The translations under genes were made by a program, and so were the position numbers. The notes under the pieces are model-generated. The model saw nothing but the letters and a program-made list of their open reading frames with translations, had not been told where the DNA came from and searched no databases. Shown here one piece after another: positions 1 through 12,600 of a stretch of 64,000 nt of DNA. Location of the stretch: NCBI GenBank assembly GCA_017562135.1, contig QEYB01000599.1:1-64000 (forward strand), given 5' to 3'. This stretch comes from Dipylidium caninum (Eukaryota > Platyhelminthes > Cestoda > Cyclophyllidea > Dipylidiidae). How positions within the stretch are numbered: the stretch's first letter is position 1; every line of letters begins with the position of its first letter.

Positions 1-3000
1 TCTTCTCTTCCCACACCATTCAAGTTAACTTAAGAAATACGGAAAGCATGGATCAACCCATGTTGCTCTAATGCACCCCTGCTCTATTTGCCATAAAATA
101 TTCTCAGACGCGTTTTGGACCGGACTTTCTCCGCGTGTCGTGGGATAACGAGTGAGAAATACGGCCCGAGTTCCCTGAAACCAAAGGGAAGTACATTACA
201 GAGCAATCTAGACGTCCCCAGGGATGTCTGACAATGCCACCCCATCGACTGTTTTTCAAAACGCCTCACCTCCACACCACTCGGTGACACCGCTCTTCAA
301 AAATTTCTCAGCGGGTGGCTACACACTCCGACGCCTTGTTCTTCAGGCGAACCACACATGTCCACCGTAGTAGGGTACTCGACCCATCTATAATGATGTG
401 TCATCAGAGTGCAAGTACTTAAAGCGATTCGCCTCATTCAACCCCAGTCTTCTCCATAAGAAGGCGGAACCCCTTCTTACAACCCGAAAGGACGAGCCCT
501 CACAGTTGGTGGGGCTAATTGAGCAGTATGACGTTCCTGATAGGGTCCACCTTCTTCAAATTAACTCGAAATCTAACCGCTCCAACTCCATGAATGCACA
601 CTATTCAATCTGCAAATTCATCGGAACCTTAATGACGATCATAACGTCTGCATTGGAAATAGAGTTCGCAGCCGACAATTAAAGTTGCCCAAGCCAAACA
701 AAATTTTCGCCCACCTGCGACTGAATGAACGATCTGAAGTTAGTCAGTGAGCTCGGCCTTATGCACAAGGATTGCTGGGCGTGCCATCCATCCCTCATCA
801 ACCACATTCGTTGCACCATCCGTTTAAAATTTCACCGAAGAGTCTCAACGTCTCAACTGCTCCACGGTGGACATCGAGGCCTGAAAAAGCAGTAAACAGC
901 ACCGAGTATCCCGATCGGCCAAGCACAAACGACAATCTCGAGACCCTAATCACCACCTCTGGTGGGGTTGGAACTGACAGACAAAAATGACCCCTTAATT
1001 CCCGCATACATGGGTGCCAGTCTGGGAAACTCGGTGGATGAGATCAGCCACCGACTTGCGCAGTTAATCTCCTCTCTTTCACAACACCAGTGCCGACAAC
1101 TTTGCCCATCTCCTGTGAGCCTTTTGCTGAAGCAATATGAAAATAAAACAAATACACACAACAGCACAACAATCGAACCAGACAGGCGGACAGAGTAAAG
1201 TATCCTCACACGGAACTTCAGAATGCGTATGCAGAGCTGAACCCGTTTATAGGTCATGGGAAGTGCGCTTTCAATCGCCTCGCTTTCCCCAAGGAAATAT
1301 GACTGGGGTCCGTTGACTGGAGGCAATTTTAGACGAGCAACATTAGATGACTGCTTTATCTGACGGTTACGTTGGTTAGCGCCGCCCGACAATGGCCTTC
1401 AGACACGTTTGAATGAATTGCGTATACATTCTTCGTTTGTGATTCGATTGGCAGAGCTCAAGAGCAGGAGGTTCTGAAGTCCCTTCTGTGTCTCTTCACA
1501 AGCCTATTCATTGGAGGTTGTTGTCAAGCAAAGAAGGCGGACAGTCAACAAGAGGGGCAAATAACGTCTTGTCAGAGACTCAAATGTCGAAGGTACTCAC
1601 AGCATGAACAGCACAGTATACGCCGAATCTTCCATTATGCAAATACACTGGGTGGGAGTCGTTTAAGTCCTTCCTCGGTTGTAAGTCTCAACATCCACCA
1701 AGGAAAAAGAAGACCTCTTGCTGTTGATCTGCCTGTTCGTGTCGAATGAGGGTCTCCCGAAATCGATCGCGTTCAACATCCGCAATCTTAGGTACGAGTC
1801 TATTATTAGAGAAGAGTAGGATATAATAAAAAACACCATTTTGAAAGGGAGAGTGAGGAACCTGGAGAACCACGTACTTATCGAGCATTTCGATACCACC
1901 CGAAGGAGACGATTGGCTAATTCAAGGGACGGTGAGAGCTCGTTGGTAAAATGTTGGATCCGCCACGTTCGAATATTGGTGATGTGAAACTGTCGGTAGA
2001 CCTATCACACTTTTGGTATGATCGAACTGTCTGTGGAAGTGACAACCTTAGCCCGCATCAGCGCCTCTAATCTCTCGCGATTTTTTCCACTCAATTCTCC
2101 CGGTTTCACCTTGTTCACCAGAGAAGAAGGATAAACCCGATACGCCACCGCTGAAAGGTCAACGGCAACTGAATGCAAACAATGATTATAGGGGAGCGGA
2201 AGTGACCCACTTTATGTGCTTAAAAGACAGTTTCAGCGCAAAAAAATTATGGGCTTTTCGTCGGTACGTACTTTAGGTCCACGAGAGTAGTCAGGGAGCC
2301 ATGGGCACCAGGTGGGAATTTGTGTAGGTGTTGACAGGATGTCTGTGAAGTCGGATTTGGTTTCAGGATCGGCGTGATTGTTGGTCGAAGATTAAGAAGA
2401 CAAATGTTTACGGCAAAAATTTTTCCCAGAATTTAGGCAATCCCGGAACACGATCCCGCGATACCCACTAGTCCCGTGACTTTCCAGTTGCTCATCCCAA
2501 ATATTCTGAAGCCACAAAGAAAGAGAAGTCGAGGTGACTTTCCCCTAAAGCTTAATGCTTTAAGGAGAATATAATGTGACAAAAGTACCGATGACCAACT
2601 AATCGATCCACACGGGTGGGCGTCACTTGCCCATGATAGATAAGCCGATCTCATCGCGTTTTCACGGAAGTTGCAGCTGTTCGCAAAAATTCTGCGTGTT
2701 GATAAACTAAGTGAACTAAAGAAAAAAGAAGAGCACGAGTCTATGACAAACATGAAAAAACGACGAAAACCCAGAAGTTGCACTAAAGATACCTGTTTTT
2801 GCAATGAATAAAATTACGTTTGCCACCAGCTGAGACAGGAACGTAGGTCTCTGAGAGGTGGTATCGATCCACCATGACGGCGATAAATGTTTTCCCCAAG
2901 ACCAGTATTTAGTTTAACGATGACGCTACTGCAGCGAGGCCATGTCGGCGATTTCAACTTGATATGGACGCGCGCTGCAACGTTCACCTTCACCATTCCC

Positions 3001-3028
3001 GAGCGCGCTTGTCAGAAAGTGCACACAT
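1..3028 (-). pseudogene. Broken reverse-strand copy of Dicer 5' exons
   Basis: Read on the minus strand, this carries remnants of the Dicer exons found at 4125-7013: the start region at about 3028, the helicase Walker A region near 2880-2950, and the piece around 1663-1899 matching the exon at 5130-5390. Reading frames break repeatedly: the Walker A lysine-containing GLGKT motif is frameshifted to GLGEN, and the DECHH box is not preserved. At about 1450, however, this copy carries an extra A that restores the frame lost in the right-arm exon at about 5627. Each arm therefore corrects the other in places, which argues for sequencing error rather than pseudogene decay. No functional product is expected from this copy as written. 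Confidence 0.75.
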
Positions 3029-3379
3029 TGTTTCCTAAGATTGCACACAGCTAAGACAATTCAATTGGTCTCCGGGAGCAAAATCAAAGTCCGTCCTACA
3101 AATGGAGAACCAGACACTGTAAGTGATTTTAAAAACACCTCTACGCAAAAGAAAAGTTACTCACTTCCATATACTTAAATGGCAGCGTAGAAAAGCCCCA
3201 CACCATGGAATATCCGGAGCCAAATTGAGACGTCTAAGCCGCGATCTTGTATAACCAACACAAACAAACTCAAAGGACCAATATTGTTCAACAGGTAAGA
3301 CAAAATTATTGGGGGACACTTTTACGTAAACTAGAGTTTTATAATTGACTAAAGTCTGAAGTTTTTATAAGGAGAAGTT
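1..3379 (-). repeat. Left arm of a large inverted repeat (mirror copy of the Dicer 5' region)
   Basis: The reverse complement of this arm follows 3781-7013 almost base for base. The outer end near base 12 pairs with about 7000, and bases 3166-3180 pair with about 3974-3990. Differences are mainly one- or two-base insertions and deletions spread over the whole arm, with some substitutions. The arm is about 145 bases longer than its partner. Both introns and exons are copied, so this is duplicated genomic DNA and not a retrocopy. The pattern (whole-locus fold-back, indel-dominated differences) fits an unpolished long read folded back on itself, but a real inverted duplication is not excluded. 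Confidence 0.9.
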
Positions 3380-3780
3380 CACACAAAACAAGGCACACGG
3401 CGTCAAAGAAAATCAATACATTTTGAGTACGGCGAATTTAAGTCAGAAAGCGAAGGTTACTAAGCTTAGCCTCCTCCACATTTGTGCCGGTGATGCTAAA
3501 TCCATGAGCCCGAACGTACCAGAGACTAGGGACTGTCTGGGTGGGAAGAAATCACCTGAACTGGACGCCAGGCATACGACCCGCACGACCACAACGGCGT
3601 GTACACCCTCAGTGGTGAAGTTCCCGGAGAAATGCTAAACCAAGCGAAAATCTGAGGCAACATTTTTCTTGTGAGCCACCACTGCCCTTGGCTTGCTCAT
3701 GCGATAAAATCAGGACACACAGTCAAACTTTCCAAGTTATAGAAGCGTTCTCATGTTATCACAGTTTGTGTCCTTCTTAA
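3380..3780. other. Spacer of the inverted repeat
   Basis: About 400 bases between the two arms that are not self-complementary. It contains a copy of a dispersed repeat (about 3445-3720) whose relative lies near 30.1-30.4 kb. A 71-codon open frame at 3423-3638 lies in the repeat and has no recognisable domain. No gene is called here. Confidence 0.7.
3445..3720 (+). repeat. Dispersed repeat, copy 1
   Basis: This stretch aligns with 30113-30400. Shared blocks include the words around 'accagagact', 'gggaagaaatcacc', 'caggcatacgac' and 'ctgcccttggct', in the same order, separated by short insertions and deletions. The family is not recognised and no coding capacity is seen. This copy sits exactly in the loop of the inverted repeat, so it may have taken part in the rearrangement or in a mis-assembly. 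Confidence 0.65.
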
Positions 3781-6700
3781 CTTCTCATTATAAATAACGT
3801 CAGACTTTTATTCCAATGTAAACTCTAGTTACGTAAAAGCGTCCCCCAATTTTGTTCACCTTTTGAACCATATTTGTTCTTGAGTTTGTTTGTGTTGGTT
3901 ATACAAGATCGCGGCTTAGACGTCTCAATTTGGCTCCGGATGTTCCATGGTGTGGGGCTTTTCTACGCTGCCATTTAAGTATATGGAAGTGAGTAACTTT
4001 TCTTTTGCGTAGAGGTGTTTTTAAAATCACTTACAGTGTCTGGTTCTCCATTTGTAGGACGGACTTTGATTTTGCTCCCGGAGACCAATTGAATTGTCTT
4101 AGCTGTGTGCAATCTTAGGAAACAATGTGTGCACTTTCTGACAAGCGCGCTCGGAAGAAGGTGACGTTGCAGGCGCGTCCATATCAAGTTGAAATCGCCG
4201 ACATGGCTCGCTGCAGTAGCGTCATCGTTAAACTAAATACTGGTCTTGGGAAAACATTTATCGCCGTCATGGTGATGCGATACCACCTCTCAGAGACCTA
4301 CGTTCCTGTCTCAGCTGGTGGCAAACGTATTTTATTCATTGCAAAAACAGGTATCTTTAGTGCAACTCTGGGTTTTCGTCGTTTTTTCATGTTTGTCATA
4401 GACTCGTGCTTTTGTTTCTTTAGTTCACTTGGTTTATCAACACGCAGAATTTTTGCGAGCTCAACTTCCGGTGAAAAGCGATGAGATCGGTATCTATCAT
4501 GGGCAAGTGACGCCCACCGTGTGGATCGATAGTTGGTCATCGGTACTTTTGTCACATTAGTATTCTCCTTAAAGCATTAAGCTTTAGGGGAAAGTCACCT
4601 GACACTTTTTTTGTGCTTCAGAATATTTGGGATGAGCAACTGGAAAGTCATCGGGTACTAGTGGGTACTGCGGGTGTGTTCCGGGATGCCCTAAATCATG
4701 GGAAAATTAGTTTGCGTAACATTTGTCTTCTTATCTTCGACGAATGTCATCACGCCGATCCTGAAACCAAATCCGACTTCACAGACATCTGTCAACACCT
4801 ACACAAATTCCCACCGGGCCCATGGCTCCCTGACTACTCTCGTGGACCTAAAGTACGTACCGACGAAAGCCATAATTTTTTGCGCTTGAAACTGTCTTTT
4901 ACATAAAGTGGGGTCCTTTCCCCCCTAAATCATTGTTTGCATTCAGTTGCGTTGACCTTTCAGGTGTTGGGTTTATCTGCTTCTCTGGTGAACAATGTGA
5001 AACCGGGAGAATTGAGTGGAAAAATCCGAGGATTAGAGGCGCTGATGCGGGCTAAGGTTGTCACTTCCACAGACAGTTCGATAAAAAGTGTGATAGGTCT
5101 ACGACAGTTTCACATCACCAAATTCGAACGTGGCGGATCCAACATTTTACCCAACGAGCTCTACCGTCCCTTTGCCCAATGTCTCCTTCGTGGTATCGAA
5201 ATGCTCGATAAGTACGTGGTTCTCCAGTTCCTCACTCTCCTTTTCAAATGGTGTTTTTATTATATCCTACTCTTCTCTAATAATAGACTCGTACCTAAGA
5301 TTGCGGATGTTGAACGGATCGATTTCGAGACCCTATTCGACACGAACAGGCAGATCAAGCAAGAGGTCTTCTTTTCCTTGGTGGAGTTGAGTGACTTACA
5401 ACCGAGGAGGATTAAACGACTCCTCACCCAGTGTATTTGCATAATGGAAGAGTTTGGCGTATACTGTGCTGTTCATGTGAGTACCTTCGACATTTGAGTC
5501 TCTGACACGTTATTTGCCCCTCTTGTTGACGTCCGCCTTCTTGCTTGACAACAACCTCCAATGAATAGGCTTGTGAAGAGACACAGAAGGGACTTCAGAA
5601 CCTCCTGCTCTTGAGCTCTGCCAATCGATCACAAACGAAGAATGTATACGCATCATTCAAACGTGTCTGAAGGCATTGTCGGCGGCGCTAGAAACGTACC
5701 GTCAGATAAAGCAGTCTAATGTTGCTCGTCTAAAATTGCCTCCAGTCAACGACCCCAGTCATATTTCTTGGGGCGAGGCGATTGAAGCGCACTTCCCCAT
5801 GACCTATAAGACGGTTCAGCTGCTGCATACGATTCTGAAGTTCCGTGTGAGTGATACTACTCTGTCGCCTTGTCTGGTTCGATTGTTGTGCCTGTGTGTG
5901 TATTTGTTTTATTTTCATATTGTTCAGCAAAAGGCTCAAGGAGATGGGCAAAGGTTGTCGGCACTGGTGTTGGTGAAAGAGAGGATTACTGCCAAGTCGG
6001 TGGCTGATCTCATCACCGGAGTTTCCCAGATGGCACCCATGTATGCGGGATTAAGGGCGTCATTTTGTGTCAGTTCCAACCCCACCAGGACGGTGGTGAG
6101 TTAGGGGATGTCGAGCATTGTCGTTTGATGCTTGGCCGATCGGGATATTGGTGCTGTTACTGCTTTTCAGGCCTCGATGTCCACCGTGGAGCAGTTGAGG
6201 ACGTTGGAGGACTTTCGGTTGGAGAAGTTTAACGTGATGGTGGCAACGAATGTGGTGGAGGAGGGGATGGATGTGCACGCCTGCAATCTTGTCATTAAGG
6301 CCGACTCACTGACTAACTTCAGATCGTTCATTCAGTCGCAGGTGGGCGATTTTTTTGCTTTGGGCAACTTAATTCGGCTGCGAACTTATTTCCAATCACG
6401 AGTTATGATCGTCATTAAGTTCGATGAATTGCAGATTGATATTGGTGCATTCATGGAGTCGGATGGTTAGATTTCGAGTTATTTGAAGAAGGTGGGCTTG
6501 GAAGTCATTGTCAATGCAGCCAAATGGTGAGGCCTCGGTCCCTTTCGGTTGTAGAAGGTTCCGCCTCTATGGAGGAAGACTGGTGAAGGAGGCGAAATAG
6601 TTTTAAGTACTTGCACTCTGATGACATCTTAGTAGATGGGCGAGTACCCTACTACGGTGGATGGTGTGGCTTCGCCTGAAGAACAAGGCGTCGGAGTGTG

Positions 6701-7013
6701 TAGCCATCCCGGCGTGGAGAATTTTGAAGAGCGGTGTCACCGAGTGGTGGTGGAGTGAGGGCGTTGAAACAGTCGAGTGGGGTGGGCATGTGTAGACTCC
6801 CTGGGGGACGTCTAGATTGCCTCTGTAATGTATTCCTTTTGGTTTCAGGGGAGAGCTCGGGCCGTAGTTTCTCACTTCGTTATCCTCACTGACGACGCGG
6901 AGAAGTGCCGGTCAAACGTGAGAAATTTTATGCAAATAGAGCAGGTGATTAGAGACATGGTGTTGATCATGCTTTCGTATTTCTTAATTAATGAATGGTG
7001 TGGGAAGGGAGTG
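3781..7013 (+). repeat. Right arm of the large inverted repeat
   Basis: Partner of bases 1-3379. It contains the intergenic region upstream of Dicer and the first eight or so Dicer exons in mostly intact frames, so it is the better version of the locus. The repeat ends inside the Dicer gene near 7013; sequence to the right of that point is single copy in the window. Confidence 0.9.
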
Positions 7014-9588
7014 CTCCAAATTAACGGCCAATCCTTTGATCCGTGAAGGCGATTGACAATGCCCTGGAGGATCGGTGTGTCGAGAGTTTGGGGGATGAGG
7101 AGGATGCGGCGGACGTCAACGCTCTTCGGTTTAGCGACGTTTCCTACATGCCCTATGGGGTCGAGGGACCACGGATCACGAGCAATAGCGCTGCCTCCGT
7201 TCTCATGAGGTAGAATCTTCCCGTCGCGACATTTTGCTAAGCGTGTCAGCGTCTCTCTCTTTCTTCCATAGTGGTGTTTGCATCGTCGCGTGCATTTAGG
7301 TACATCGCTGTGCTGAAGACGGACTCGACGTACCCCCTCAAGATACTGTATTCAGTGGAGAAGACATTTGGTGGCTATCGGTTTAAACTGCTCATGCCAC
7401 CGCCGTCACCGCTGCAGGAGATAATTACGGTTTGTATCCTACCTTCTCCTTACTAAGACGTTCCCCCTTCAATTGAAACCCTTGCGCCATGTTGCTCTTA
7501 AGGGGGCGGGGCAGTGTAAAGGCAGAAGTAACAATGCGTTGTGTGTACTTTTTCAGGGTCCGTTTGCATCTTCCAAGGAATTGGCCAAGCAGTTGTGCAG
7601 ATTGACGGCTTGCAAACAACTCCACGAGAAAGGTGGGTTTTAGCGTCTGAGGGAACGTGTCCCTCCCTTCTGCAGCTTCATTTCCCACTGAACACATCGC
7701 CTCGAGACGTCTGTTCCCACCATTGGGAGAGTGTCCGGTGCCCCTGAGTGGGTCAACCTTCAGCATTGCTACTTTTCTTCTATGCGGTTGTTCGGTGGAT
7801 GTTGTAGGCTGATAACTGCATGTGGGCGGGATGTTTTGTGTGTTGAGACACTCACACGAGTGCGATTAGGTGAAGGAGGCCACGGGGTGTTGTGCCGGTG
7901 TACGTGCTGATTCGAAAGCTCAGGCAGTGCTTGTATTCTCTTTATGATCCAGTTTATGGTGGCATTTGAGACGCAAAAGCAGTTCTGGAAAGTAGTGCAA
8001 CAGTGTTCTTTTTTTAGGTGAACTCTTTGATTGGGCACTTGAGAGAACCGTCGTGAGTTAGTCGTGATTGATGCTATGCTGCTGAGTTGGCTTAGCGGTT
8101 TCACACGATGTGTGATTTGAATTAGGAGTGTGATTGGCTGTGTCACAAAATTCGACTGATGTTCGTTGTCGCCGCGGCTAGCGGCTCACTCGGTTTGGGG
8201 TCAGAATTTGTCAGGATGTCTGGTCGGTCGCACAGCGGTGAATTTGCTGTGAGTCGGCATAGCTCCTGCTTGTCTCTGCGCCCGAGGGAGTTGACTTATG
8301 CGAGTTGGCACGGGTGTGCACGCTCTCGCCCAGTGGTCCACATGGGGTCTGTGATAGCTGGGAAGGTGGGAAGAAACTGGAATGTCTGCTGACGCGGGAC
8401 ACTAATTGGTTTCGTCCCCTTTTTGCAGTTTCAGCCTCTCAGCCCGATGCCAGCCTCCGCGACTGATGTGGGTTTTCTTGTTAATAACTCCTGCAGGAAA
8501 AGGAATAAGGGGTTGAAGAGCGCCGAGTGCCCTCTCTATTCCTAACTCTAAATATACACATAATACTCCTGTGGTAGTTAGACGACTTTCCTTCTCTTCC
8601 CCTCGCTGATGTTCACGTTGCTCTGATATAAAATATTTTGTGTTCAGTTCGAGCGTTAGTTGTTATTGTGTTTAGTCCTGTGTCTACGTTTCGATGCTCT
8701 CCCTTGCCCCGTACCCTTCTCACACTCTCCCCCTCACCCACCCATCCACACACACACACACGCACACAAAATCCTCATTCTGATCGCTTTCCTCTTGTGT
8801 CTTTTCCGTTCTCCCTGAAAGGGTTTGCTCAACTCTGACTTGTTACCCATCGACTTGCGTAAACTGATCGAGCTGGGCAAGCGCACGAGAATGTCCGATG
8901 AAGAGGAGAGGCAGGCGCAGATGGAGTCGTTAACCTCCGATTTGTGTCGGTTTAATCTGGACAACGCAGCAGCAGCAGCAGCAGCAGCATCGTCGACTGC
9001 GGAGTCGAGGCTGCCGGGTGTTGCGACACAGAAGCATCATCTGTTGACAAGTTTCGATGACGACGTTTTCACCAAAACAGTGTTGCTGGACGAGCTGTTC
9101 ACTGATGAAGGCGCCTCGAGGGGTACCGTTGAGGGCGGTGGCGGTGAATGCAGACAAGATGCCAACCTGGAAGTGGAAGATAATAATAATGATGATGATG
9201 ATAAGGAGGAGGAATTGTCCTTTGGAATAGTGGCATGTGGCGTGGCTCCGCGGCCCGAGTGCAGTGCCACTTGCGATTTCAGCGCAACGAGCAAGGTAGG
9301 TCCGGGTGCTTGACTACGCGTTTGGACGCCTACTTAATGCGTCGCATGCCTCCTGAGCCGAGGTCAAGGCTTTTCTGGGAATAGGTGCAGGGGACAGTCG
9401 TGAGTCCTGAGGCCGCTCCCGATGCGAGATTGGAGAGACATGGGAAGCCCCCGTCGGAGGTGTTTGGTAGCGACGGCAGAGATGATGAGAAGACGGCGAA
9501 GACGAAAGCACAAGTGAAGAAGTCGAAAAACGCAGGTTATTACGAAGTTCATGTAAGTTCCTTCAATGCATCTGGCATATGTAGGGGA

Positions 9589-9622
<34 letters not shown>

Positions 9623-12600
9623 AGAGTGCTCTTCTGCTTGGTGGGTTTTCAGCGTCTCCGCGTCCTCTCTGCGCCATATCAACAAGGAATCGCGGCAAAT
9701 CGGCCGGTTTGCCTATACACTTGGCGACTGCCCTCGCCGGAACAGGTCGCCCGTCTGACCAAGGTCGACCCAAGCTGTTTCCGCTACACGGATCAGACGA
9801 TTGGTCTGCTCTTCTCAAGCCCATCTGCCAGGTTTGGCCTTTTTTAGCCTTGCGCCGCCAGCATGTCCATCGTCTGCCTGTGCGTCTGAGTGGAGAGGTC
9901 AGAATCCCCGGGTGACGATGGGGAGGAGGCTGTTGAGGAGTTGGCAAATGCTCTGTGACGCTGGCGTCGCCCCAGCTGTAGTGCGGGTTGGTGCCTCACC
10001 ACGATGTTACTCGATGGCGTTGGCGGAACCGTGGGATGACAACGGAGGGTTGTGGGTCTCTGCACCTAGCTAGAGAGCCTATTCTTCGCCACTGCCTTTG
10101 ACCACTTTGATGAATTGGAGGTAATTTTGTGAGGAAGGCGAATGGATGAGTGTGGCTACACCCGCGAAGACCACGTGTGTGTGTGTGTGTGGAAGCACAT
10201 GTCTGGCCTTGTAGGGGTCCGCGGATGTGGCCAACGTGCGCACTAAACCGCATTTGCGTGGGTGAGCGTCAGGATGTGTGCGCGAGCGGTTTGCTTTGAG
10301 GTTGTCTGTGCCCACGTAAAGTGGTGCAGAAAGTGGTAAGTCGAGGTGTCAACTTCCGCAGTGGTTGCGCAACAGTTGGCAGGGGAGAGTGAGAAAGCGA
10401 GAGGTGGGGCCGCAGCAGAGTGTTGGTCCCCTGACCGGGTCTTCTTTGGTGTAGTCCACTTTTCGCACTGGGCGCATCCACTGACAGGAGGAGTCGCTTA
10501 ATGGAGGGTGCAGCATGGAGTGGTCAGGGTCCACGAATGGTGTCCCGTCGGAGGGAACGCGGCTCGTTGTCCGGGTGGGGCGGGATGGGGCGAGGTGCTG
10601 GTTGGTTGGTCGGTTGTTTGGCCTGGCGAATGCGTAACGCGGCGGGAGGTAGCCGCACAGAATGACATGGCGATGGCGATGGTGTGAGTCGTGTGAATGC
10701 GTGGTGGGACGTCGGGTAGAGAGGATTAGTTGTGGCCTTTCTCCTCCGCTACCGTGGAAGTGTGTGTGTGTGTTGTGTGGTATTGCGTTTAGTCTGACAC
10801 GGTGTGCCGAGTGCCGCTCTACATGCAAATGGGGATGATGCGGGTGCGTCTGCGGCTGACACAGACGATGACGCTGACCGAGGAGCAGTTGGACTTGGCA
10901 CAACGCGCCCACTGTATCCTCGCCCAACTCTCCGTTGACATCAATAAGCTGACCAACTTCGACCTCAAGCTTGAATGCGACCAGGTCTCCTTCTTCTCAG
11001 CGACCCCGTCGGACAGCGGCGCCAGTAGGGCCTCAGGCGGGAGTGGGTCCAACTGTACCATTGACCCCTTCTCACAGCTGAAGGTGGATCCAGTGAATGC
11101 GGAGATATGCTCTCTGTTGGTAATCGTCAGGCTTCCCGGTAGGTTGTTGTGGTTGTGGTTGTTGTTGTTGTTGTTGCTGCTGCTGCTGCTGCTGTTGTTG
11201 TTGTTGTTGTCTCGACTCCTTTGCCGTTGTGCAGGCTTCTGTTTCCACCATTGACGTATTGCAGTGGGGGGGGGGGGTAAAATGGGCTGTTCAACTACAA
11301 GTACGAGGAGGGTTGGCTTTTCTCTACTCCCTCCCCGCTCCCAGTGAAGCCAACTTGGTCATGGCGGTTATGCCCTGGAGACGCCACCTACCCTCAGGCA
11401 CTACTCAGCACCAGCGTTCAGTGTGTGGTGGGCAACCGTGAAAGGAGCAGGATGTGCTTGCTGTGCGTCGATGGGGTGTGAGAGCTCTTGGTTAGGAAGG
11501 TCGAGTCACTTCATGCTCTGCGTTGGCGCGTTGGCGGAAGCTCCCTCTGTTCCTGTTCCACTGGGCATGGAGGCATGGTAGTGCTGAGGATGGGTGTCGT
11601 GCTGGAAGAGAGCGAGTTTTTCCTACGAGGTGTTTGCATTGTTGGCACCGTCTGGTGTGGGGAGGCGGAGAAGGCATGTTTCGACAGGGTTTTGGTGCAT
11701 ATTTGTGCAAGTAAGGCTTGAGTAATCTTGTCGTGTTAGGAAGAGTTTCAGAGGGGTGACCGGACTGTCACTGTAAGGACGGTAGTAGAGGTTGGCACAA
11801 GGCCGTTTGCGTGTTGTAAGAGGCGGTTGGTTGTTTGCAAAGTGGTACACGGGAGGCTGTGTTCGCCGGAAGACGCCTGGCGAGCGTTGATTGAGTGTTG
11901 TCTCATGACTGGTCAGATGGACGGTTCGACGAGGAGGCGTCCCTCGCCCTGGTGCAGTGGGGAGAGGAGAAAGTCCGCTGCATCAATGGAGGAGGAGGAA
12001 ATGGGATGTGCGCGCCGTCAGCGCAGGACCAAGTGGCGGTGCAGAGCGGCATCTGCCCACGATACGGCGTTCAGCTAGCCAATGTTCCCATGGAGGAGTG
12101 GCGGGGCCTTCTGGTGCGTCCCATTGACTTGCCAGCGGAAGATCCGGCCAGCTTCGCGGTGTGGGGACCCAATGCCAATGGTCTGCGTGCCTCGAGCCCC
12201 ATTTTCTGAGTGCATGGCGAAACGGCTTCCACAAGAATTTCGTGAGCAAGGGATTATTTCATTCCTGAATTACACGGAGCACAAGCATGGCACTCTCGTC
12301 CGCCTGGTGAAGGAGACTCGTGGCGTTGACGCCTCCGCTCGCCTGGCTACAGTCACCCGGATCTCGCGACATCGGAATGCAGCCAATGTGAGTTGACACC
12401 CTATTCTGGTGCGGTCGTGGTTGTCGCAAGCCTCGTCTGTCATGCGAGTGCGACTGTGTGCTGGAGCGGATGTGGCGTAGGTGGGTTTCCGACGAGAGGG
12501 CACAGTTTGTACTGTTGCGTAGTTTTCTGGGCCATTTGACTCTGTTTACGCTGCGACTTGGAATGAATGTCAGCCTGGCCACTCCTTGTTGACCCCACTT

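Noticed and set aside
1..3028. Reverse-strand frames in the left arm as an independent antisense gene
   Set aside because: They are frameshifted mirror copies of Dicer exons and introns, not a new gene.
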